The notes under the pieces were generated by a model. It ran no database searches and was not told the origin of the DNA. It saw only the letters and a program-made list of their open reading frames with translations. Of a stretch of 7,113 nucleotides of DNA, positions 1 through 5,704 are shown piece after piece. Every line of letters begins with the position of its first letter. The first letter of the stretch is position 1. This DNA is from an uncultured Clostridia bacterium (GTDB lineage Bacteria; Bacillota; Clostridia; Christensenellales; UBA1242), in assembly GCA_944381225.1 (NCBI GenBank), contig CALWKJ010000051.1, positions 1 through 7,113 of the forward strand, read 5' to 3'. Both the position numbers and the translations under genes were made by a program.

Positions 1-971
1 AATGGCTTGATTGACTTAATGTGCTTATCTATAATTTTTGAACTTTCTTTAACACATTCATCTTTTAGTGTTGAAGCGCCTTTTGACAATATAGGTATAG
101 ATTTTGTTACTGCTACAACAGGAGGTTGCATATTGTATGGATTGTTTTTGTCAAAAAGAGGATTTTTTACGGTTGTTATTTCCAAAGCGTAATATGGGCA
201 TTTATTTATTGGTTTTAATCCTTTTTCAAAGCCATATTGACCTCCACCAAAGGCAGGAAGCACAATGTTTAACTCATCTTTTTTAACGCGTTTTCCGTTT
301 TTGTCAATTATGATTTTAGTTTTAATTGAACTTTGAAAAACATGTTTGTGACCAATGGCATTAATCAAAGATTCCTGATTTATAGTTGCGTTGTTTTCTG
401 GATTTCCACTGTCACCATGGTGTGTTACAAGATTAAATGTATATTTCTTAGATGTGCAGAAAGGGCATTTTAATGTGATAGAAGTATCTGCAAAACATGG
501 AGCGTATGCATTAGGTATGCCAAGAGCATGAGTTGCTTGCTCAACAGGATTAATTCCTGTGTTTTTGTCAATTCTTCTTTCATGGTTTCCAGAATGTATC
601 CAAATAACTTTTTCTTGGTTTGCAACTTGTTTTAAAAGCGATACTAAAACATTAAGTTGTTCTTGTGGGTATGCCACGTCTTCAAACATGTTGCTCACTG
701 AATTTAAAATTGCAGTGTTCATCATGTCGCCAATTCCAATTAATTTTGCATTTGGTGTTTGCAAAACATAGTCCAAAACCTTTATTGCTTCATCAATGTT
801 AAAATCCACAGAGCCTATATGCCAATCTCCAATAAATACCATCACAACCGTGTCAAATTTATTTGATAAATCTACGTTGCAAGTTCTAATTCCATAGTCG
901 GTTGAAAAGTCTTGTTTTTGTCTATAAGAACTAATATTTTCGTCGTTTAATACCTTGTTTTTTTCTGGCAT
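1..971 (-). CDS. Calcineurin-like metallophosphoesterase, C-terminus outside window
   Basis: The reading frame opens at an ATG (969-971) and runs without a stop to the left edge, giving 323 visible residues. The metallophosphoesterase metal-binding motifs appear in order: GDWHIG (D49, H51), GIGD (D82), SGNHERR (N129, H130), THHGD (H184/H185) and GHKH (H208, H210). These should bind two metal ions and hydrolyse a phosphomono- or diester; the substrate cannot be told. The Gly/Asn-rich loop after H185 and the GHxH about 20 residues later resemble the cytoplasmic phosphoesterases often found in phages and mobile regions. No signal peptide or membrane segment is visible. One CxxC pair (C169, C172) sits in the hairpin before H184. 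The start is fixed by AAGGAG at 981-986, nine bases upstream. No downstream partner is visible. Family assignment is confident; phage origin is only a suggestion. Confidence 0.9.
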   Translation of the reverse strand, partial: MPEKNKVLNDENISSYRQKQDFSTDYGIRTCNVDLSNKFDTVVMVFIGDWHIGSVDFNIDEAIKVLDYVLQTPNAKLIGIGDMMNTAILNSVSNMFEDVAYPQEQLNVLVSLLKQVANQEKVIWIHSGNHERRIDKNTGINPVEQATHALGIPNAYAPCFADTSITLKCPFCTSKKYTFNLVTHHGDSGNPENNATINQESLINAIGHKHVFQSSIKTKIIIDKNGKRVKKDELNIVLPAFGGGQYGFEKGLKPINKCPYYALEITTVKNPLFDKNNPYNMQPPVVAVTKSIPILSKGASTLKDECVKESSKIIDKHIKSIKP

Positions 972-993
972 TTTTGTTATCTCCTTCTCTGAA

Positions 994-1023
994 AGTATAG
1001 CATTATTTAACCTGTTAAGTCAA
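994..1023 (-). promoter_or_regulatory. Sigma-A-type promoter of the metallophosphoesterase gene
   Basis: On the minus strand TTGACT (1018-1023) is followed after 18 bases by TATACT (994-999). The -10 is preceded by TG plus one base, an extended -10. Transcription would begin near 987, giving a leader of only about 16 bases that is almost entirely the ribosome site (AAGGAG, 981-986). The -35 begins two bases from the edge of the 87-bp tandem repeat. Confidence 0.7.
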
Positions 1024-1025
1024 TA

Positions 1026-1199
1026 GCGACCTTGTAAAAATAGGCATAAAACATATTCAAATTTATAAGTACAATATTTAGTTTTTAAATGGTTTTATCA
1101 TACATTATATATGCGACCTTGTAAAAATAGGCATAAAACATATTCAAATTTATAAGTACAATATTTAGTTTTTAAATGGTTTTATCATACATTATATAT
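1026..1199. repeat. Perfect tandem duplication, two copies of an 87-bp unit
   Basis: Copy 1 (1026-1112) and copy 2 (1113-1199) are identical at all 87 positions when read base by base. The unit starts GCGACCTTGTAAAAATAGGC and ends in CATTATATAT. Identity extends one base to the right (1200) and stops at 1025 on the left. The unit is very A/T-rich. Although 87 is a multiple of three, the frames I read on both strands are broken by stops (for example TTG TAA at the head of each unit on the plus strand), so it does not look coding. No convincing hairpin or terminal inverted repeat was seen. It fills most of the gap between the phosphoesterase promoter and the mscS terminator. It may be a recent duplication, a variable-number tandem repeat or, less likely, an assembly artefact. 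Confidence 0.95.
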
Positions 1200-1222
1200 G
1201 GTTAATTTTTTATTTACTTGCT

Positions 1223-1252
1223 AAAAAAAACGGCTTTTTATTTTGCCGTTTT
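1223..1252 (-). terminator. Rho-independent terminator of mscS, overlapping its stop codon
   Basis: On the minus strand AAAACGGC (1245-1252) pairs with GCCGTTTT (1227-1234) across a 10-base loop, and is followed by four more T (1223-1226). The mscS stop TAA (1238-1240) lies in the loop, and the last coding triplets form the ascending stem. Read on the plus strand, the same hairpin is followed by TATTTTTT, so it could act in both directions, but no plus-strand gene leads into it. Confidence 0.85.
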
Positions 1253-2293
1253 ATTTTTTGCATTTTTTGTTTCTTGCTTTTTTTTAAGTTTTTCTTGCTT
1301 AGATTTTAATTTTTCTTCTTTGTGCTTCATTCTTTTTTGTTTTGTTTTGTCTGCTAATTTGTGAAACATTTTATCCAACGTGTCACCGCTTTCTGTTTTT
1401 ACAAGCTTTACAGCCATACTTTCATCGCGCTTTTGGAGTTCTTTTGAAATGTAAGGCATAACAACATTGTCATTTCTAAGTCTAACTTCCATTTGTTCGT
1501 AAGGGATATTAATATTGTTGCGCTTAAATTCGTTAAACACATTTTCCATGACAAAATAATAAACGTCCCAATAATCTGCAGAAAGACAACAACAATTAGC
1601 TGTAAATGATATTGTGCTTGAGTCTAAATTTTTAAGTGCGCAAAATGGAGCTGGATCTAATATAACTTTGTTGCAATTTGTCATCACGTCCAATATTATT
1701 TTTTTAACTTTTTCAACATCACTGGCATAATCTACGCCAAAATTAAAATACACTTTTCTTGTTAAATTTGCACTGTAATTAATTAAAGAACTCTCCACAA
1801 CTTTAGAATTGGGAATGCTTATAACTTTGTTGTCTGTTGTTGCAATTATTGTGTGTAACATTTTAATTTCCGTAACAGTGCCCTCAATGTTATCTATTGC
1901 AATGTAATCACCCTCTTTAAATGGATGTGTACTAATTATAACAACTCCGTTGGCTAAATTCGACAAGCTTCCTTGCATGGCAAGAGATATGGCCAATCCA
2001 GCCGCTGAAAGTATTGCAATGAAGCCTGTAATAGGGATTCCAACAAATTGACATATTCCTAAAAGCAACAGCATGTACAAACAAAATTTTAGAACGCTTA
2101 ATAAAAATTTATATGTGACTTTTGACATTTTAGATTTTGCAAAAATTTTTTTAAGCAAACCCATTATAATTTTTATTACAATATAGCCGGCTATGAAAAT
2201 TCCAATTATTTCCAAAAGTTTTATTCCAACAATTTTTGCAACATCAAGGGCTTGTTGCCCAAGTGCTTGCCAATCTACTAGTAAATTGCTCAT
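1238..2293 (-). CDS. mscS: Small-conductance mechanosensitive channel, MscS family
   Basis: A 351-residue membrane protein, compared with 286 in E. coli MscS. Such channels open under membrane tension and release solutes on hypo-osmotic shock. Predicted order: TM1 about 20-48, TM2 about 62-84, pore helix TM3 about 88-120, then the beta domain (about 125-175) and the cytoplasmic alpha/beta vestibule to about 272. TM3 carries the family signature AAGLAISLAMQGSLSNLANG. By alignment from memory, L100 and L104 match the E. coli gate residues L105 and L109, and G108 matches hinge G113. The beta-domain stretch PFKEGDYI and IPNSKVVESSLINYS are also typical. Residues about 305-351 form a Lys/Glu/Gln-rich, probably coiled-coil tail absent from E. 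coli MscS. The start is supported by AAAGGAG (2299-2305), five bases before ATG. It has its own promoter and terminator, so is probably monocistronic. Confidence 0.95.
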   Translation of the reverse strand: MSNLLVDWQALGQQALDVAKIVGIKLLEIIGIFIAGYIVIKIIMGLLKKIFAKSKMSKVTYKFLLSVLKFCLYMLLLLGICQFVGIPITGFIAILSAAGLAISLAMQGSLSNLANGVVIISTHPFKEGDYIAIDNIEGTVTEIKMLHTIIATTDNKVISIPNSKVVESSLINYSANLTRKVYFNFGVDYASDVEKVKKIILDVMTNCNKVILDPAPFCALKNLDSSTISFTANCCCLSADYWDVYYFVMENVFNEFKRNNINIPYEQMEVRLRNDNVVMPYISKELQKRDESMAVKLVKTESGDTLDKMFHKLADKTKQKRMKHKEEKLKSKQEKLKKKQETKNAKNKTAK

Positions 2294-2332
2294 GTTTTCT
2301 CCTTTGTTATTTTTTGTAAATACATTAAAAAT

Positions 2333-2361
2333 ATTTTAGAAAAAACTCAAAAAAAAGTCAA
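2333..2361 (-). promoter_or_regulatory. Predicted sigma-A promoter of mscS
   Basis: On the minus strand TTGACT (2356-2361) and TAAAAT (2333-2338) are separated by 17 bases, the optimal spacing. Transcription would begin near 2326, leaving a leader of about 33 bases before the mscS ATG. The region is A/T-rich, which raises the chance of random matches, but the spacing and position fit well. Confidence 0.65.
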
Positions 2362-2407
2362 ATGTTAAGTTTATAATAAAAAAATTTAAAATCATATACA
2401 AAGATTT

Positions 2408-2448
2408 AAAAAAATAAAATAAACTTTACATATTAGCAAAGTTTATTT
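2408..2448 (-). terminator. Rho-independent-type terminator downstream of nrdDG
   Basis: On the minus strand AAATAAACTTT (2438-2448) pairs perfectly over 11 bp with AAAGTTTATTT (2417-2427) across a 10-base loop. It is followed by a T-rich run (TATTTTTTT, 2408-2416). It lies about 50 bases past the nrdG stop and upstream of the mscS promoter, so it should separate the two units. The stem has only one G:C pair, making it weaker than the mscS terminator. Confidence 0.65.
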
Positions 2449-2500
2449 CATCTTTATATCTGTATTTTATAAGTTTTATAAGTATAAATTAAATATTAAC

Positions 2501-2989
2501 TTATTTATATAAAACTATTTTGCCCTGGTTTAGCGTTTGTTTTACATTGATTACTCTTTGATTTGTACTGCCAACCCAATGAGTTTTTTCATCTTTTTTG
2601 TCAAGTTCAAATTTCCCATCACAAAGAACATCAACATAGTGAATTATCTCCAAATTGCAAATTTCTTCATATTTAAATCCGGTATAAAGCCAAATTGTTT
2701 TTGTGGGGAAAAGTTCTTTTATTTCCTTTGCCAAATTTGTTATTGGTTCTATGTTGCTTTCGTAAAGTGGGTCGCCTCCAGAAAAAGTTATGCCACTAAC
2801 ATAATCTTTTTTTAATTCGTTAAACAATTCTTGTTTTGCATTTTGGTCAAAAGGCAATCCTTGTTTAGCATCCCATGTTATAGGATTGTGACAACCTTTG
2901 CAATGGTGAGAACAGCCAGCAACCCAAAGAACAACCCTAAGGCCTTCTCCGTTTAACATGTCATCTTTTGTTATGTTGTGATAGTTCAT
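2501..2989 (-). CDS. nrdG: Anaerobic ribonucleoside-triphosphate reductase activating protein (radical SAM)
   Basis: A 162-residue radical-SAM enzyme that uses a [4Fe-4S] cluster and S-adenosylmethionine to generate the glycyl radical on NrdD. The cluster motif CX3CX2C is C26, C30 and C33 (GCSHHCKGCHN). The N-terminal NITKDDMLNGEGLRVVLWV, the SAM-binding SGGDPL (70-75) and the C-terminal GSTNQRVINV (140-149) are typical of the family, and the length is normal. An in-frame ATG exists 42 bases upstream (3029-3031), inside nrdD. I chose 2987-2989 because family homology begins there and GGAG (2998-3001) lies eight bases before it. The gene starts one base after the nrdD stop, so the two are probably translationally coupled and co-transcribed. 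Confidence 0.96.
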   Translation of the reverse strand: MNYHNITKDDMLNGEGLRVVLWVAGCSHHCKGCHNPITWDAKQGLPFDQNAKQELFNELKKDYVSGITFSGGDPLYESNIEPITNLAKEIKELFPTKTIWLYTGFKYEEICNLEIIHYVDVLCDGKFELDKKDEKTHWVGSTNQRVINVKQTLNQGKIVLYK

Positions 2990-2990
2990 A

Positions 2991-5111
2991 TTACATGCTC
3001 CGTCTATCTTTAATTTCTGCCATTTTGGCACTGTTTAATCTGGTGTCGCCTTTAACTCTGCTGTATGCCAAGTATCCATTCATTCTGTCAATTTTTGTTA
3101 AATTTTTGCTACCGCATTTAGGGCAAACATCCATGTCTAATTGACTATAGCCACAGTCATCGCAGTAGGAAAGCGCCAAGTTAACACCCTCGTAGAAACC
3201 TAAATCCATCGCTCGCTTGACAAGTGTTATAAATGCTTTTTTGTTGTAATCTATTGGATATCTTACATATTGAATTTTTCCACCATTGAACAAATTCCAA
3301 AATCTGCCTTCTTTGTCTTGTTTTTCTATGGGGGTTATTTCTTCTTTTACATGGCAGTGGAAACTGTTTGAAACGTATTCTTTGTCTGATACATTTGGGA
3401 TAATTCCATAAAGTCTCCTAAATTGTTTAACCTGAAGGCCACATAAATTTTCTGCTGGAGTTCCGTAAATTGCATAAAGTTTATTATCCTGCTCTTTAAA
3501 CTCGGCAACTTTTTTATTTATATAATTTAACACTTCAAGTGCAAATTGGCCATCTTCAACCAAGGATTTTTTGTTATAAAGTTCTTGCAATTCGTTTAAA
3601 GCTGTTATTCCAAATGATGCAGTTGCAGTTTTTAGCAATGGTTCAATTTTATCATTTGGGTTTAAGTGTCCTCCCAAAAATCCACCTTCGCAGTAGGCTA
3701 GGGGATTGGTTGACGCTTTAAGTTGTCCTAAATATTCATATGTTCTAAGATGTAAGTTCCTAATCATTTCCAAATAATAATCTAACACTTCGTAAAAATT
3801 TTTATTTTCCTTTCTAGATTTTGCAAGTATCATTGGCAAATGCAAAGAAATTGCACCTATGTTGAATCGTCCAACAAATATAGGTTGGTCGTTTTCATCT
3901 GCGGGCTTCATGCCACCTTTTTCATACCAAGGAGATAAAAATGCTCTACAGCCCATTGGACTTATAGGTTTTTTGTATTTTTTATAAATGCTAGGGACAT
4001 ATCCTTCTCCGGTTAAGCTCAACCAGTCTGGGTACATTGTCTTTGACGAACAATCAATTCCGGCCAAAAATACATCATGGCAAGGTCCGTTCTCTCCATG
4101 TAATTGTTCATCGTACAAGAAAATTATCTTTGGAAAAAGTACTGGTTTTTTGCACTCTTGTTTGCCTTGCCCGTTTTTTCTTACTTCCAAAAGAGTTTTT
4201 GTGGCCATTTTGCCAAATAGGTCAGTGCTAAGTCCACAAGTAGTTGCAATAAATGGATAATCTCCTCTTGATGATGATACTGTGTTAAATTTATATTCCC
4301 ATCCTTGGAATCCTTGTTTATATTCATATTGAACATCTTTTAATGCTTCGTTTTTGCATATTTCTTCGCTTAGTCCTAGGTCTTTGTATTTTTTATATTT
4401 TAAGTCATAGCTTTTTTGTGCGTATTTTGAAAGTATTTTGTCACATTCTGGAATAGTGAATCCTCCGTATTGTTGACTGGCTGCAGAAAGTACTATGTCG
4501 CCAATAACATCAAAGGCTGTGTCCAAAGTTTTTGGCTCATTGTACCATATGTTTCCCATTTCAAATCCACCACTTAAAACTTCTGCAACATTAAATAAAC
4601 AACAATTCATAGTGTCTCTTCGGGCAGACATGTCGTGAATGTAAATGTAGCCATCATTTATTGCCTGTATTTCGTTTTTGTTCAAAAAAAACTTCTTATA
4701 CAATTCTTTGTTTAATTGATTGAAAATCAAACTTCTTTTTGTGGAAACCAAAGAGCTGTCTAAGTTTGCGTTTTCCTTGTCTCCTATATACATTATTGAT
4801 TGGCTCTTTTTATAAATATCGTCAAGCATTGCTACAAAGTCTTGTTTGTAATCTCTGTATTCTTTATAACTTTTTGCAACTTTTGGGAAATATTTTTCCA
4901 AAGCTTCTTCAACTATGCTGTGCATTGTTTTTATTGGAACTTGATTAATATTTAATTTTTTTACATTGCTGTTCACTCTGCGACAAATTTTATCTAAGTC
5001 TTGTTTGGAAAAATTTACAAGCACCCTTTCTGCCGATTTGGATATTGCTTTTACAACCTTATTTATGTTGTAATCTTCAAGGCTTCCATCCTTTTTTATG
5101 ACTTGTACCAT
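2991..5111 (-). CDS. nrdD: Anaerobic ribonucleoside-triphosphate reductase, class III catalytic subunit
   Basis: A 706-residue glycyl-radical enzyme reducing ribonucleoside triphosphates to dNTPs without oxygen. The N-terminal ATP-cone (about 1-95, beginning VIKKDGSLEDYNINKVV) is the allosteric nucleotide site. The catalytic barrel holds MNCCLFN (C170/C171), the MGCRAFLSPW segment whose C388 is the likely thiyl-radical cysteine, and GRFNIGAISLHLP (414-426). C650, C653, C663 and C666 form the C-terminal zinc site. RMNGYL places the glycyl radical at G679. These roles come from E. coli and T4 enzymes by remembered alignment. The frame extends 66 codons further upstream, but that part is low-complexity with no family similarity and covers the promoter. 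The ATG at 5109-5111 has GGGAGG (5119-5124) seven bases ahead. Two NrdR-like boxes overlap the promoter. nrdG follows immediately. Confidence 0.97.
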   Translation of the reverse strand: MVQVIKKDGSLEDYNINKVVKAISKSAERVLVNFSKQDLDKICRRVNSNVKKLNINQVPIKTMHSIVEEALEKYFPKVAKSYKEYRDYKQDFVAMLDDIYKKSQSIMYIGDKENANLDSSLVSTKRSLIFNQLNKELYKKFFLNKNEIQAINDGYIYIHDMSARRDTMNCCLFNVAEVLSGGFEMGNIWYNEPKTLDTAFDVIGDIVLSAASQQYGGFTIPECDKILSKYAQKSYDLKYKKYKDLGLSEEICKNEALKDVQYEYKQGFQGWEYKFNTVSSSRGDYPFIATTCGLSTDLFGKMATKTLLEVRKNGQGKQECKKPVLFPKIIFLYDEQLHGENGPCHDVFLAGIDCSSKTMYPDWLSLTGEGYVPSIYKKYKKPISPMGCRAFLSPWYEKGGMKPADENDQPIFVGRFNIGAISLHLPMILAKSRKENKNFYEVLDYYLEMIRNLHLRTYEYLGQLKASTNPLAYCEGGFLGGHLNPNDKIEPLLKTATASFGITALNELQELYNKKSLVEDGQFALEVLNYINKKVAEFKEQDNKLYAIYGTPAENLCGLQVKQFRRLYGIIPNVSDKEYVSNSFHCHVKEEITPIEKQDKEGRFWNLFNGGKIQYVRYPIDYNKKAFITLVKRAMDLGFYEGVNLALSYCDDCGYSQLDMDVCPKCGSKNLTKIDRMNGYLAYSRVKGDTRLNSAKMAEIKDRRSM
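2998..3001 (-). promoter_or_regulatory. nrdG ribosome binding site inside the end of nrdD
   Basis: GGAG lies within the last codons of nrdD, eight bases before the nrdG ATG. It decides the nrdG start in favour of 2989 over the in-frame ATG at 3031. Ribosomes finishing nrdD would release on top of this start region, consistent with coupled synthesis of reductase and activase. Confidence 0.7.
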
Positions 5112-5133
5112 ATATTGACCTCCCAATTCAAAA

Positions 5134-5181
5134 TTACAACATATTGTATATTGGCTATAGTTAATAAACAATATATTGCGT
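5134..5181. promoter_or_regulatory. Two tandem NrdR-box-like operators upstream of nrdD
   Basis: Two 16-bp sites fit the NrdR box pattern acaCwAtATaTwGtgt, given from memory. Box A (5134-5149) has core CAACATATTG. Box B (5166-5181) has core CAATATATTG, a perfect 10-bp palindrome. Their centres are 32 bp apart, about three helical turns, matching the usual 31-33 bp spacing of paired NrdR boxes. Box A covers the predicted -10 and box B the -35 of the nrdD promoter, so bound NrdR would block RNA polymerase. NrdR is the Zn-ribbon/ATP-cone repressor of ribonucleotide reductase genes; its gene is not in the window. Confidence 0.82.
5143..5171 (-). promoter_or_regulatory. Predicted sigma-A promoter of nrdDG
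   Basis: On the minus strand TTGTTT (5166-5171) and TACAAT (5143-5148) are 17 bases apart. Transcription would begin near 5136, giving a leader of about 25 bases that includes the GGGAGG ribosome site. Each element sits within one of the two NrdR-like boxes. Confidence 0.62.
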
Positions 5182-5315
5182 TTATGGGAATAGGATAGCA
5201 TATTGATAATTTTTAGCGCAACAAAAAAAACAATAAAAAAGCATTTTAAATTAAATAAAAATTCAAAATGCAAATTTTTAAAAAAAATGTTGTTATAAAA
5301 ACAAAACAAAAAAAA

Positions 5316-5344
5316 TTGAAAAAGTCAAAAAAATGTGGTATTTT
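5316..5344 (+). promoter_or_regulatory. Predicted promoter of the MazG-like gene
   Basis: TTGAAA (5316-5321) and TATTTT (5339-5344) are 17 bases apart, and TGG directly before the -10 makes it an extended -10. The start point would fall near 5351, leaving about 14 bases of leader that are mostly the ribosome site GAGAGG (5351-5356). It lies about 135 bp from the NrdR-like boxes, so joint control with nrdD is not evident. The surrounding A-rich sequence makes chance matches likely. Confidence 0.5.
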
Positions 5345-5364
5345 TAAAAAGAGAGGATTAAAAT

Positions 5365-5688
5365 ATGTTAAATGAACAAGAAAGATTGCAAATATACAAT
5401 AAAGCAACAAAGTTATGGGGATTAGTTGCTCAATATGATCAATGTGTAGAAGAGATGGGTGAGTTGATTGTGGCTATAAACAAATACAAAAGGAAAGTTC
5501 TGTATAAAGAATATAAAACAGACAATAAGATAGTGAAAAATTTAGTTGAGGAAATTGCAGATGTTAGTATTTGTTTGGAACAAATGAGATATTTTTTTAA
5601 AGATTATAAAATTGATGAAGTTATAGAAAGAAAGATGCAAAAATTTCTAGGGCAAATAGAGCAAATGGAAAAAGAAAAAAACAATTAA
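5365..5688 (+). CDS. MazG-like nucleotide pyrophosphohydrolase
   Basis: A 107-residue, all-helical, probably cytoplasmic protein. It shows the metal-binding pattern of the all-alpha NTP pyrophosphatase (MazG/dUTPase-like) superfamily: EEMGE (E29, E30, E33) and, about 30 residues later, EEIAD (E63, D66). These acidic residues would hold Mg ions that cleave a nucleoside triphosphate to monophosphate and pyrophosphate; the substrate cannot be told. The spacing between the two motifs is a little long because of a Lys/Tyr-rich loop at about 41-55. Size fits a single-domain member, not the two-domain MazG. GAGAGG eight bases before ATG supports the start. It is divergent from nrdDG, and its stop overlaps that of the Rel-like gene by four bases. 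A role in removing unwanted (d)NTPs is inferred from the family and neighbourhood. Confidence 0.82.
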   Translation: MLNEQERLQIYNKATKLWGLVAQYDQCVEEMGELIVAINKYKRKVLYKEYKTDNKIVKNLVEEIADVSICLEQMRYFFKDYKIDEVIERKMQKFLGQIEQMEKEKNN

Positions 5689-5704
5689 ACATTGTATTTT
5701 TTTT
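5675..5704. terminator. Possible bidirectional terminator at the convergent gene ends
   Basis: ACAAT (5681-5685) pairs with ATTGT (5691-5695) over a 5-base loop. Beyond one unpaired A, an A run (5675-5680) can pair with a T run (5697-5704). Both strands therefore show an A-run, small hairpin and T-run, suiting termination of the MazG-like gene rightwards and the Rel-like gene leftwards. The stem is short and almost all A/T, so strength is doubtful. Confidence 0.4.

Noticed and set aside
7..771. Plus-strand open frames opposite the phosphoesterase
   Set aside because: They are antisense to a frame carrying all metallophosphoesterase motifs, and show no recognisable domain or ribosome site.
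1104..1109. TATAAT on the minus strand within each repeat copy (also 1191-1196) as a promoter
   Set aside because: No acceptable -35 hexamer lies 16-18 bases upstream of either copy; the match is expected by chance in such A/T-rich DNA.
1026..1199. 87-bp units as a repeated peptide, since 87 is a multiple of three
   Set aside because: The frames I read through the unit on both strands contain stops (for example TTG TAA at the head of each unit), and no ribosome site is apparent.
1026..1199. CRISPR array or insertion element
   Set aside because: Only two directly adjoining copies, with no spacers, no terminal inverted repeats, no transposase and no cas genes in the window.
2466..2510. Inverted ATAAGT/ACTTAT pair overlapping the nrdG stop as a terminator
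   Set aside because: Only six A/T-dominated pairs with no clean T-run. The 11-bp hairpin at 2417-2448 is a far better candidate.
2990..3031. Upstream in-frame ATG for nrdG inside nrdD
   Set aside because: The 14 extra residues are not family-like, and GGAG is correctly placed for the ATG at 2987-2989.
3539..4948. Plus-strand open frames opposite nrdD
   Set aside because: They are shadows of a well-conserved catalytic gene, with no protein-family features of their own.
5112..5309. N-terminal extension of the nrdD frame by 66 codons
   Set aside because: The extension is low-complexity, has no family similarity and overlaps the promoter and NrdR-like boxes. The ATG at 5109-5111 has a strong ribosome site and begins the ATP-cone domain.
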